A DNA stretch of 64,000 nt from Lacticaseibacillus baoqingensis (lineage in GTDB: Bacteria; Bacillota; Bacilli; Lactobacillales; Lactobacillaceae). A program made the position numbers and the translations under genes. The stretch spans positions 1 to 64,000 of the forward strand of contig NZ_RHOI01000008.1 of the NCBI RefSeq assembly GCF_003946165.1. Direction: 5' to 3'. The notes beneath the pieces were generated by a model. That model was given only the letters and a program-made list of their open reading frames with translations, was not told where the DNA came from and did no database searches. Below are positions 45,254 through 52,676 of this stretch, one piece after another; the first letter of the stretch is position 1; every line of letters begins with the position of its first letter.

Positions 45254-45565
45254 TTAAGCGTTGATCGCGTCGATGACAACCTTGGTATAAGGTTGGCGGT
45301 GACCCTTCTTTTGGTGAGAATGCTTCTTAGGCTTGTACTTGTAGGTAACAACCTTCTTTTCACGGCCTTGCTTCTCAACCTTACCAGTAACGGTTGCGCC
45401 GTCGATCGTTGGTGTGCCGATCTTAGCGTCGCCTTCACCTGCGACCAGGATCACCTGATCAAAGGTAACGGTCGCACCTTGTTCTGCATCGAGCTTCTCG
45501 ACGTAAAGTGCTTCGCCGACTTCAGCTTTGTATTGCTTACCGCCAGTCTTGATAATTGCGTACAT
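45254..45565 (-). CDS. rplU: 50S ribosomal protein L21
   Basis: A 103-residue protein starting [18 protein letters not shown] and ending in the basic [20 protein letters not shown] (about 74-93), the L21 signature. The ATG at 45565 has AGGAGGTG upstream. It is the first gene of rplU-prp-rpmA. Confidence 0.97.
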   Translation of the reverse strand: MYAIIKTGGKQYKAEVGEALYVEKLDAEQGATVTFDQVILVAGEGDAKIGTPTIDGATVTGKVEKQGREKKVVTYKYKPKKHSHQKKGHRQPYTKVVIDAINA

Positions 45566-45684
45566 CTTGTGCACCTCCTGTTGCCCGTAGGCTAATTCCC
45601 CTGAGTACTCGCCAAGTTAGGCGCTATGCTTGGAAACCTAACGTTGTGCGGTTGCAGATGAGGGGTGACAAATACAACGGATTG
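45566..45684 (-). promoter_or_regulatory. rplU 5' untranslated leader (possible L21 leader)
   Basis: About 115 transcribed bases separate the promoter from rplU. They contain complementary segments, such as AGGCGC and GCGCCT and TAGG/CCTA. Firmicutes rplU commonly has an L21 leader that may bind the protein; I infer one here from position and structure only. Confidence 0.4.
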
Positions 45685-45713
45685 ATTGTATCAAAAAAGC
45701 CGCCTCGGTGCAA
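45685..45713 (-). promoter_or_regulatory. rplU-prp-rpmA promoter
   Basis: TTGCAC (45708-45713), 17-base spacer, TACAAT (45685-45690). It is back to back with the promoter at 45744-45772. Confidence 0.7.
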
Positions 45714-45743
45714 CCATCGACTCTGATTATCGCGATTTCACGC

Positions 45744-45772
45744 TTGTCGCTGAATATATTGTCAGGTATACT
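45744..45772 (+). promoter_or_regulatory. Promoter of the 81-residue membrane protein
   Basis: TTGTCG (45744-45749), 17-base spacer, TATACT (45767-45772), 23 bases before the ATG at 45795. Confidence 0.65.
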
Positions 45773-45794
45773 TTTGGCCATGAGGAGGCTCACC

Positions 45795-46040
45795 ATGTTA
45801 ATCGTACTCATTGATCTTTTGATCTTCCTGATCACTGGCGGCTTATTGATCACGATCATTGCGCGCATCCCCCGACCGCTGAACATTGTCGCTGTGGCCA
45901 TCGTTGGACTGATTTTGGTCCTCATTGCCGGTAAGTTTTTTACCTGGCACAGTGCGTTTATGATTTTATACTTACTTTGGGTCATTTTAGTTATTGTTGG
46001 GCTTTTCGGTCTGCGCTACTACTTAAGACATACGCATTAG
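45795..46040 (+). CDS. Small membrane protein, unknown function
   Basis: An 81-residue protein made almost entirely of three hydrophobic helices (about 3-25, 29-46 and 53-73), with a short Arg-rich end (RYYLRHTH). I do not recognise a family. AGGAGG lies ahead of the ATG at 45795; an in-frame upstream extension passes through the promoter and is rejected. A terminator follows directly. Confidence 0.75.
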   Translation: MLIVLIDLLIFLITGGLLITIIARIPRPLNIVAVAIVGLILVLIAGKFFTWHSAFMILYLLWVILVIVGLFGLRYYLRHTH

Positions 46041-46063
46041 TCAGCTGCGGCTGGCTTTTTTTT
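46039..46063 (+). terminator. Terminator after the small membrane gene
   Basis: AGTCAGC (46039-46045) pairs with GCTGGCT (46050-46056) with one G-T pair, followed by an eight-T run. Confidence 0.75.
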
Positions 46064-46125
46064 GCAAAAAAAACGGCCCGAAGAGTTCTCGGGCCCGCCC
46101 CTGCCAAGGACTTTTAGTATAAACC

Positions 46126-46157
46126 AAAACAAAAACGCTAGGCAAGCGCCTAGCGTT
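46126..46157 (-). terminator. Terminator after the 40-residue gene
   Basis: AACGCTAGGC (46134-46143) pairs with GCCTAGCGTT (46148-46157), a perfect 10-bp stem; the minus strand continues TTTTTG. Confidence 0.88.
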
Positions 46158-46161
46158 AAAC

Positions 46162-46284
46162 TTATCGTTCGAGTTGTGCCACCGCTTGCTCGATCGTGCG
46201 GCCCATACCCTGATGTTGCTGGTCGTGGACATCGATCGCGATGAACTGCTGGGTGACTGTGTCTAATTGAATCCGATATTTCAT
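46162..46284 (-). CDS. 40-residue protein, HicB-like fold suspected
   Basis: An intact 40-residue frame. It starts MKYRIQLDT, continues through QQFIAIDVHD and ends GMGRTIEQAVAQLER. GGAGG lies eight bases before the ATG, and a very strong promoter and a terminator bracket the gene, so it is probably real despite its size. The layout (short beta strands, then a Gly-x-x-x-T-x-x-x-A helix) resembles a truncated HicB antitoxin domain, which usually reads G-x-T-x-x-E-A. No HicA toxin gene is next to it. Function unknown. Confidence 0.75.
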   Translation of the reverse strand: MKYRIQLDTVTQQFIAIDVHDQQHQGMGRTIEQAVAQLER

Positions 46285-46337
46285 AAAATTACCTCCATTC
46301 GATAACATCTGAATGGTCTTCTGGTAGCGATGAGTCT

Positions 46338-46366
46338 ACTATACTATCATTTTGTAAGTTTGTCAA
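46338..46366 (-). promoter_or_regulatory. Strong promoter of the 40-residue gene
   Basis: Perfect TTGACA (46361-46366), 17-base spacer, TATAGT (46338-46343). This is among the best promoters in the window. Confidence 0.85.
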
Positions 46367-46379
46367 ACGCTAATTTGAC
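46362..46379. promoter_or_regulatory. Palindromic operator candidate
   Basis: GTCAAA (46362-46367) and TTTGAC (46374-46379) form a perfect inverted repeat with a six-base centre. It overlaps the -35 of the promoter at 46338-46366. A further TTGACAAAA lies just beyond. A dimeric regulator could bind here; which one is unknown. Confidence 0.5.
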
Positions 46380-46661
46380 GGTTTTGTCAAAATAAGTCAG
46401 CCTATTTCGGTAACCGGTATCTCTTCAATTAAATAATCACTTCTGTTTGACTGTACTAGTCATTTGTTCCATGTAAACGAAGATTATCACTAAATAACCG
46501 TTTTCATTATTGGCACAAGTTGCTAAGCTGTTACAATCAGGCACTACAAAGCCCGTGAACATGCACTTTTTTGCCAAACTTGCGAAATGCCAATAAACGC
46601 TTGCTCGCACATCATGCGCAGCGTCTCCTGAAAGATCAAGATTGAGGCCTTTGAGGCCATA
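46380..46661. other. Spacer without recognisable gene
   Basis: About 280 bp between the promoter of the 40-residue gene and the tRNA terminator. An open frame of 97 codons on the minus strand crosses it, but it starts inside the tRNA terminator region, has no ribosome binding site, and matches nothing I know. No other feature is supported. Confidence 0.5.
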
Positions 46662-46663
46662 AT

Positions 46664-46703
46664 AAAAAGCGCCAGAATGCCCTAATACCAGGCTTTCCAG
46701 CGC
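46664..46703 (-). terminator. tRNA-Arg terminator
   Basis: AGCGCTGGAAAGCC (minus strand) pairs with GGCATTCTGGCGCT with wobbles and a mismatch, followed by five T residues. Confidence 0.65.
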
Positions 46704-46732
46704 TTGAATGAAACCAAAAAACGGACTCAAAA

Positions 46733-46806
46733 TGTACCAGGCGAGATTCGAACTCGCGACCGATGGTTTAGAAGACCATTGCTCTATCCAACTGAGCTAC
46801 TGGTAC
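46733..46806 (-). tRNA. tRNA-Arg (anticodon TCT)
   Basis: The minus strand folds as a cloverleaf: acceptor GTACCAG/CTGGTAC, D-arm GCTC with loop AGTTGGATAGA then GAGC, anticodon stem ATGGT/ACCAT with loop CTTCTAA (anticodon TCT, reads AGA), and T-arm GCGAG TTCGAAT CTCGC. The discriminator base is A, and CCA is not encoded. Confidence 0.95.
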
Positions 46807-46859
46807 ATTGGGAACCAATTAATTATAAAGAACGGGGTGCACGGTGTCAACGACTGCCC

Positions 46860-46888
46860 TTGCGCCCCTTGACGATCGCGGCTACACT
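46860..46888 (+). promoter_or_regulatory. pepX promoter
   Basis: TTGCGC (46860-46865), 17-base spacer, TACACT (46883-46888), 33 bases before the pepX start codon. An alternative -35 TTGACG (46869) lies inside. Confidence 0.5.
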
Positions 46889-46921
46889 AAATAAAACGCA
46901 ACCAAGAAACGAGGTCATCAT

Positions 46922-49303
46922 TTGAAATTAAATCAATTTGCCCGGCTCACTCCTGCCGCTAGCGCTCAGTTCGCCGAGCTAGCCGCGATCGGCTTTGATA
47001 CCGATGTGAATCATACCTTAGTGGAGTCGGCACAGCGCAACTTACCGCTGCTTTTTCCTGAAGCGCTCACTGCTCAAGCCCGCGCTGATGCCTTAGCGCG
47101 CATTGCCATCACGCCGGATCAGACACTGGACCAATGGTTAGCTGCAAAGCCTGTGGTTTGGCCACGCGAGACCTTCTATGCCGTCGCCTTACAATTATTA
47201 GGATTTGCACCTAGTGTCAAGGAATTGACGCAAAGTTTGCAAACCATGCACGCGGCTAAATTACCCACGATCGCCGCAGATATCCAAACGACTGCCGACT
47301 TTTTGACGGCTTTATACCTATTATTAAATACCCGCACACCGAAGCTGGTCACTTACTTAGACGATTTGGCTAATCGCGGATTTTTTCAAGCACCACAATC
47401 AGAAGCACAGCCGCATTATCTCTTTTTTAATGGGAAAAGCCAACCGGTTTTTGACGTGCACCACGTCCATCGCGAAGTGGTCTGGATCGAATCTGATATG
47501 GATACCGATCAAGACGGGCAGCGCGACTTATTAGAAGCCACGATCTTCCGCCCTCAAGCCACCGACAGCGGCTTGAAAATGCCTGTATTGTTTACGGCTG
47601 ATCCCTATTTTCACGGGACCAACCCGGTTGCAGAGGCAACCCATGTGCCAGATTCACAATTGGCCGTGAAAACGGCCAGCCATCAGCTAGCAGACGTGAC
47701 TTACCATGAAACGCCGCTGCCTTCGCTGCCAAAACGGCCGCAAACTGCTGAAACCACCCACGCAGCTGTTTATGGCAGCGAAAATGGGATCTATGCGTTA
47801 AACGACTATTTTCTCGCTCGCGGTTTTGCGACGGTTTATTCTGGTGGCGTTGGCACATTAGGTTCCGATGGGCTGCGCAGTATCGGCGGCCGCAGTGAAA
47901 CAGCCAGCGCTGTCGCGGTGATCGAGTGGTTGGCCGGCAAGCGCCGCGCATTTACAGATCGCCAAGGCACGACTGCCATTAAAGCCTGGTGGTGCAACGG
48001 TAAGATCGCCATGACAGGCAAGTCGTATCTGGGCACATTGGCGATTGCTGCGGCTACCAGCGGCGTTGACGGGTTAAAAACCGTGATCAGCGAATCTGCG
48101 ATCTCCAGTTGGTACGATTATTATCGCGAAAATGGCCTGGTAGTTGCTCCAGGCGGCTTTCAAGGCGAAGATGCAGACGTGTTAGCGGTCGATACTTTCT
48201 CGCGGCTTAAATCTGCAGGCGAAATGATTCACCTAAATACCGCCTGGCAGAAAAGTTTAGCGGCGATCCAAGCCGGTCAAGACCGCGTCACAGGTGATTA
48301 TAATACGTGGTGGGATGAACGCAATTATCGCAACCAAGTCAAAAATATCCGCTGCGACGTGGTGTGCGTCCATGGCTTAAATGACACCAACGTCAAACCG
48401 GCTAACGTGATCAAGCTCTGGCAAGCCATGCGGCCTTTGCCGATCCACAAGAAGCTGTTTTTACATCAAGGGCAGCATGTTTACCTCGATAATGTCCGTT
48501 CCCTAGACTTTACGGATATGATGAATTTGTGGCTCAGTTTTGAGCTGCTTGGTGTGGCCAATCATGCCCCGGAACAATTGCCTAACGTCACAGTCCAGGA
48601 TAATTTGGTGCCTGAAACTTGGCACACTGAAGATGACTTTGACGCTGCGAACCAACCACAACAAAAGCTGAACTTAGCCGCTGAGTTTGCATATTCCCGT
48701 GCCAGCTTTGCGGATAATGCCACCGCCACATTTGCACAAGAACAAGACGACTCGGCAAGCTTTGAAAAGGCGATCATTGTGCCAAATAGCGCTTATGCGG
48801 ATAGTCGGTTATGGCTGACCTTGCCTCACCAAACCCAACCGCTCACGCTGGAAGGTACCCCACACGTCACCTTAAAGTTGTGGATCGACGCCCCTGCTGC
48901 GATCTTAAGTGCCCGGCTGATCGATTTAGGCACTGCAAACCGTTTCACCCCTAACGCTTCGCTCGTTTTGCGCAATGGTGATCAGCTGGGTTATGACTTC
49001 AAGACCCAAGACATCGTTGAATTTGGACTGGATACACATCCTACCGCCAGCAAGCTGATCAGCTATGGACATCTCAACTTACAAAACCCGACCAATGCGT
49101 ACACCACAAGACCCATCACGCCAGGCCAACCATTCGTAGTGGATTTTGATTTGCAGCCGACCCATTACTGCTTACCAGCTGATCGCCAGCTGGCATTGGT
49201 TATCCATGGCGCGGATATGGCACAAACACTTCGCCCTGTGGCAGTCGTCAATTATCATCTCGACTTGGCAAACAGTCAACTGATCTTGCCATTACACGTA
49301 TAG
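46922..49303 (+). CDS. pepX: Xaa-Pro dipeptidyl-peptidase PepX
   Basis: PepX removes X-Pro dipeptides from proline-rich peptides such as casein fragments. The 793-residue cytosolic serine peptidase (family S15) has the N-terminal dimerisation helices, an alpha/beta-hydrolase core with nucleophile motif GKSYLGTLA (about 360-368), the Asp region CVHGLNDTNVK (about 485-495), the His in HQGQHVYLD, and a C-terminal beta-sandwich. The start is TTG at 46922 with GAGGT upstream. The length is usual for lactobacilli. It is convergent with glnA across a bidirectional terminator. Confidence 0.96.
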   Translation: MKLNQFARLTPAASAQFAELAAIGFDTDVNHTLVESAQRNLPLLFPEALTAQARADALARIAITPDQTLDQWLAAKPVVWPRETFYAVALQLLGFAPSVKELTQSLQTMHAAKLPTIAADIQTTADFLTALYLLLNTRTPKLVTYLDDLANRGFFQAPQSEAQPHYLFFNGKSQPVFDVHHVHREVVWIESDMDTDQDGQRDLLEATIFRPQATDSGLKMPVLFTADPYFHGTNPVAEATHVPDSQLAVKTASHQLADVTYHETPLPSLPKRPQTAETTHAAVYGSENGIYALNDYFLARGFATVYSGGVGTLGSDGLRSIGGRSETASAVAVIEWLAGKRRAFTDRQGTTAIKAWWCNGKIAMTGKSYLGTLAIAAATSGVDGLKTVISESAISSWYDYYRENGLVVAPGGFQGEDADVLAVDTFSRLKSAGEMIHLNTAWQKSLAAIQAGQDRVTGDYNTWWDERNYRNQVKNIRCDVVCVHGLNDTNVKPANVIKLWQAMRPLPIHKKLFLHQGQHVYLDNVRSLDFTDMMNLWLSFELLGVANHAPEQLPNVTVQDNLVPETWHTEDDFDAANQPQQKLNLAAEFAYSRASFADNATATFAQEQDDSASFEKAIIVPNSAYADSRLWLTLPHQTQPLTLEGTPHVTLKLWIDAPAAILSARLIDLGTANRFTPNASLVLRNGDQLGYDFKTQDIVEFGLDTHPTASKLISYGHLNLQNPTNAYTTRPITPGQPFVVDFDLQPTHYCLPADRQLALVIHGADMAQTLRPVAVVNYHLDLANSQLILPLHV

Positions 49304-49321
49304 TCATCCGTTATCAGCATC

Positions 49322-49356
49322 AAAAAAGCTCGCCACGATATGGCGAGCTTTTTTTT
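49322..49356. terminator. pepX/glnA bidirectional terminator
   Basis: AAAAAAGCTCGCCA (49322-49335) pairs with TGGCGAGCTTTTTT (49341-49354), a perfect hairpin with A- and T-runs. Confidence 0.92.
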
Positions 49357-49365
49357 GAAAAGGAA

Positions 49366-50709
49366 TTAGTAAAGTTCCAAGTACTGATCGCGCTCCCATT
49401 CGGAAACACTTTGACGATATGCCGCCCATTCCAAGTTCTTGGAATCCTTGAAGCTCTGGTACAAGTGCTCGCCCAAGGCGCCTTTGATCACAGGATCTTT
49501 GCTTAAGTCTTTTAACGCGTTATGCAGCGTAGAAGGCAGATCTTGAATGTGGTTGGCTTTACGTTCGGTATCTTGCATCCGATAGATGTTGCGATCGATG
49601 GCATCTTCAGGTGTCAAGCCGTTGCTAACGCCATCCAAGCCGGCTTCAAGGATCGCTGCGATCGCCAAATACGGATTAGCGGTGGGATCGACACTGCGCA
49701 ATTCCAGCCGAGTAGACAAGCCGCGAGATTGCGGGACCCGGATCAACGGGCTGCGGTTGGTGCCGGACCATGCGATGTAAACTGGCGCTTCAAACCCAGG
49801 AACCAACCGCTTGTAGGAATTAACAGTCGGGTTGTTGATCGCAGTCAATCCCCGTGCATGTTCCAACAACCCGGCTAAAAAGTGCATCGCAGTTTCGCTC
49901 AATTGGTCGTCGCCAGTTTCAGAGAAGAACGCATTGTTCTTTTCGTCGGTAAATAAGGACATATTGATATGCATCCCGCTGCCGTTGATCCCTTGCAACG
50001 GCTTTGGCATAAAGGTCGCATACAACCCATATTTACGGGCGATGGACTTGACCACTAATTTGAAGGTCTGGATATTGTCCGCTGCCGCCAAAGCATCCGC
50101 ATATTTAAAGTCGATTTCATGTTGGCCAGGAGCCACTTCATGGTGAGAAGCTTCCACTTCAAAGCCCATTTTTTCAAGTTCCAACACAATATCACGCCGG
50201 CAATTTTCGCCAAGATCCAGTGGGGCAAAATCAAAATAAGAACCCTTATCGTTCAGTTTGGTCGTCGGTTGACCATTCTCATCCAACTTGAACAAGAAAA
50301 ATTCTGGTTCAGGACCAATATTGAAGGCTGAAAAACCGGCTTTCTTCATCTTATCGACAACACGGATCAAATTGTTCCGCGGGTCGCCAGCAAATGGCGT
50401 CCCGTCTGACTTATGTACTGAACAAATTAAGCGCGCCACTTTCCCATGCTCATTGCCCCATGGGAACAACAACCAGGTGTCGAAATCTGGATACAAGCGC
50501 ATATCGCTTTCTTCGATACGCACGAATCCATCGATCGATGAACCGTCAAAGGCAATCTTATTAGTCAAGACCTTTTCAAGTTGCGAAACTGGAACTTCAA
50601 CATTTTTGATGATCCCATTAACATCAGTGAACATTAACCGGAGGAACTTAACGTTTTCTTCTTTGACACTTTGCCGGATCTCTTCGGCGGTGATCGTCTT
50701 CTTTGCCAT
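49366..50709 (-). CDS. glnA: Glutamine synthetase (GSI-alpha)
   Basis: GlnA makes glutamine from glutamate and ammonia and also feedback-inhibits through GlnR in Firmicutes. The 447-residue enzyme has the latch [10 protein letters not shown] (about 57-66), the metal-binding catalytic core ([29 protein letters not shown]), the ATP loop (NRSPLIRVP) and the C-terminal YLELY. The ATG at 50709 has AAGGAG upstream. It lies 27 bp after glnR as one operon. Confidence 0.97.
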   Translation of the reverse strand: MAKKTITAEEIRQSVKEENVKFLRLMFTDVNGIIKNVEVPVSQLEKVLTNKIAFDGSSIDGFVRIEESDMRLYPDFDTWLLFPWGNEHGKVARLICSVHKSDGTPFAGDPRNNLIRVVDKMKKAGFSAFNIGPEPEFFLFKLDENGQPTTKLNDKGSYFDFAPLDLGENCRRDIVLELEKMGFEVEASHHEVAPGQHEIDFKYADALAAADNIQTFKLVVKSIARKYGLYATFMPKPLQGINGSGMHINMSLFTDEKNNAFFSETGDDQLSETAMHFLAGLLEHARGLTAINNPTVNSYKRLVPGFEAPVYIAWSGTNRSPLIRVPQSRGLSTRLELRSVDPTANPYLAIAAILEAGLDGVSNGLTPEDAIDRNIYRMQDTERKANHIQDLPSTLHNALKDLSKDPVIKGALGEHLYQSFKDSKNLEWAAYRQSVSEWERDQYLELY

Positions 50710-50736
50710 ACTAATCGGGCTCCTTTTCAAATAGTG

Positions 50737-51096
50737 TTACGGCCGGAAACCGAATCCCTGTCGTAGCTTGCTTCCTTGGTTCAAGCGACTCTGGTTCATC
50801 AGTTCATCTCTGAGCATCTGCCGCACTTCTTCGTCACTATTAGGCTCACGGTGACGCGGATGCATCAGCTGTTTAATATCAGCGAGGCTGAAGCCGTCAG
50901 CCAATTGGCTTTTGATCTCCAAAAGCGTGTCGATATGATTCAACGAATACATCCGGTGATTGCCTGCCGTCCGTTCAGGATGGACCAGATCTTGAGCCTC
51001 ATAATACCGGATCTGACGCGCGGTGAGGTCTGTCAATTGGATCACTGTACCAATTGGCAAAACACACCTAGTTCTTAAATCGCCGATATCTGGCAT
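50737..51096 (-). CDS. glnR: Glutamine synthetase repressor GlnR
   Basis: A 119-residue MerR-family regulator that, when signalled by feedback-inhibited GlnA, represses nitrogen genes. The winged helix reads LTDLTARQIRYYEAQDLVHP (as TARQIRYYEAQ) with NHRMYS, and the C-terminal tail includes SKLRQGFGFRP. The ATG at 51096 has AAAGGGG upstream. A GlnR operator lies above its promoter, so the operon is autoregulated. Confidence 0.95.
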   Translation of the reverse strand: MPDIGDLRTRCVLPIGTVIQLTDLTARQIRYYEAQDLVHPERTAGNHRMYSLNHIDTLLEIKSQLADGFSLADIKQLMHPRHREPNSDEEVRQMLRDELMNQSRLNQGSKLRQGFGFRP

Positions 51097-51124
51097 AAAC
51101 AAGGCCCCTTTCATAACAGTGTTC

Positions 51125-51153
51125 ATACTAACAACCGGAATTAAATGCGTCAA
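51125..51153 (-). promoter_or_regulatory. glnRA promoter
   Basis: TTGACG (51148-51153), 17-base spacer, TAGTAT (51125-51130), about 30 bases before the glnR start. Confidence 0.7.
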
Positions 51154-51160
51154 CGGTCAA

Positions 51161-51177
51161 TGTCACTTAACATAACA
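51161..51177. promoter_or_regulatory. GlnR operator
   Basis: TGTCACTTAACATAACA (51161-51177) fits the GlnR consensus TGTNA-N7-TNACA exactly. It is just upstream of the -35 of the glnRA promoter. TnrA-type sites share this consensus, but lactobacilli normally have only GlnR. Confidence 0.85.
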
Positions 51178-51271
51178 TCTATCTAAAAAAATGTTAATTA
51201 AGCGTTTTCATTCATCTAGACCACCTGAGCAAGGCTGAATTGACCCGCATGTCACCAATTCTTTGAGAAGC

Positions 51272-51312
51272 TAAAAACGCTCAAGCAGGCAATCATGCTC
51301 CTGCTTGAGCGT
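51272..51312 (-). terminator. Terminator of the aromatic operon
   Basis: ACGCTCAAGCAGG (51277-51289) pairs with CCTGCTTGAGCGT (51300-51312), followed by a short T-run on the minus strand. It ends the operon after aroK. Confidence 0.88.
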
Positions 51313-51330
51313 CAATCAAGACCTTCGAGC

Positions 51331-51840
51331 CTACGCTTGCGTTTGTTGCTGAGCCGTCAGCCAAAAGGCGATCTGGTCGATGAGCGTCACTGGCGTCTCA
51401 TCATCTGTATGGATGATCAAATCCGCCACCGCTTGGTATGCCTGCGTCCGTTCTGCCAGCAGCGTCGCCAATTGATCTGGCCGCCCCAGTGGGCGATTCG
51501 GATCATCACCGATCCGCTTCAAGACGGTTTCAGGTGTGGCAGTCAACCAGACGACTGGCGTTTTTGCCGCCATCAACACGGCACGGTTGGCCGCTTGTAC
51601 TGCGGTACCACCGCCAGTCGATAATACGCCTGATCGCGCCATTGCCGCTTTCAAGCACGCGGTTTCTCGTTGTCGAAATCCAAGCTCTCCGCTGCGCGCA
51701 AAGATCTCAGGAATACTGCACCCTGATTGTTGGACGATCAATTCATCCAAATCAACGTGGGTAAGTGCCAAGCGTTTGGCTAAGCCGCGCCCGATCGTTG
51801 ATTTGCCTGTTCCCATAAAACCGATCAAAACGACATTCAT
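51331..51840 (-). CDS. aroK: Shikimate kinase
   Basis: AroK phosphorylates shikimate with ATP. The 169-residue protein has the P-loop IGFMGTGKSTIGRGLA (about 6-21), the shikimate-binding DLDELIVQQSG (about 31-41) and GFRQRET, then STGGGTAV. The ATG at 51840 shares one base with the tyrA stop and has GGAGGAG upstream. It is the last gene of the operon; aroB, aroD, aroE and DAHP synthase are not here. Confidence 0.95.
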   Translation of the reverse strand: MNVVLIGFMGTGKSTIGRGLAKRLALTHVDLDELIVQQSGCSIPEIFARSGELGFRQRETACLKAAMARSGVLSTGGGTAVQAANRAVLMAAKTPVVWLTATPETVLKRIGDDPNRPLGRPDQLATLLAERTQAYQAVADLIIHTDDETPVTLIDQIAFWLTAQQQTQA

Positions 51841-52676
51841 CAGCACTCCTCCAGTTCTTGTCGCCGCGTTTGTGCTTGCTTGAACCATGCAGCCAGCTGT
51901 TGCGGCTCATCCAGCGCTAACAGTGCTTGAAACTGGGCAAGCTCAGTTTGCACCATTTGCACTTGTGCGGCTATTGCAGTTTTGTTGGTCGTACAAATTG
52001 CTGCCCATACCAGTGGGTCAGCCATCGCAATGCGAGTCGTATCACGAAAACCGCCAGCCGCCAATTGTAGTTGTTGGGGGGGCAAGCGTGTGGCATTGAC
52101 CAGTGCACTTGCCACCACATGGGGGGCATGACTCAGTTGTGCCATCAATGCATCATGAGCAGCTGCTGAGATCGCCACAAACTTTGGCTTAGCTTGTAAC
52201 AATGCTTGCAAGCGCGCGACTGCTGGTGCCGTCTCCGCTGAAGCCACCGTAAAATACGGCTGATTGCTCAATTCGACTAAGCTTGATGCTTGCCAGCCGT
52301 TGTGCTCACTGCCGACCATTGGATGGCCCCCAACAAATGGCACGCCTTGGGCGATCAATGGTTCAGCTGCTGCCATGACGGGTTGCTTCACGCTGCCGAT
52401 ATCCGTCACCAGCGTCGTTGCTGGTACATGCAGATGTTGCAAAGTGTGCAAGGTGGTGATAATCCCATCGACTGGCATCGCTAAAACGATGACATCGACG
52501 GTTACTTTTTCTTCAGGAAAGGTCGCAATCACCGAATCGACCCATTTTTCGGCTAATGCGGCTTGACGCACGACAGGATCGACATCATACCCGATCAAAG
52601 TATGTTCCGCCCGGTTTAGACACCGGACCCATGCACCCGCCATCATCCCTAAGCCACAGATTAAAATTCGACTCAT
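51840..52676 (-). CDS. tyrA: Prephenate dehydrogenase
   Basis: TyrA oxidises prephenate to 4-hydroxyphenylpyruvate, the last specific step before tyrosine. The 278-residue protein has an N-terminal NAD-binding fold (ICGLGMMAGAWVR), TDIGSVKQPV, GGHPMVGSE (about 114-122) and the helical C-terminal domain with GGFRDTTRIA. It lacks a C-terminal ACT domain, so feedback regulation may lie elsewhere. The ATG at 52676 overlaps the aroA stop by four bases. Confidence 0.95.
   Translation of the reverse strand: MSRILICGLGMMAGAWVRCLNRAEHTLIGYDVDPVVRQAALAEKWVDSVIATFPEEKVTVDVIVLAMPVDGIITTLHTLQHLHVPATTLVTDIGSVKQPVMAAAEPLIAQGVPFVGGHPMVGSEHNGWQASSLVELSNQPYFTVASAETAPAVARLQALLQAKPKFVAISAAAHDALMAQLSHAPHVVASALVNATRLPPQQLQLAAGGFRDTTRIAMADPLVWAAICTTNKTAIAAQVQMVQTELAQFQALLALDEPQQLAAWFKQAQTRRQELEEC

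Noticed and set aside
46437-46730. 97-codon minus-strand frame after tRNA-Arg
   Set aside because: It starts next to the tRNA 3' end and runs through the tRNA terminator, has no ribosome binding site and resembles no family.
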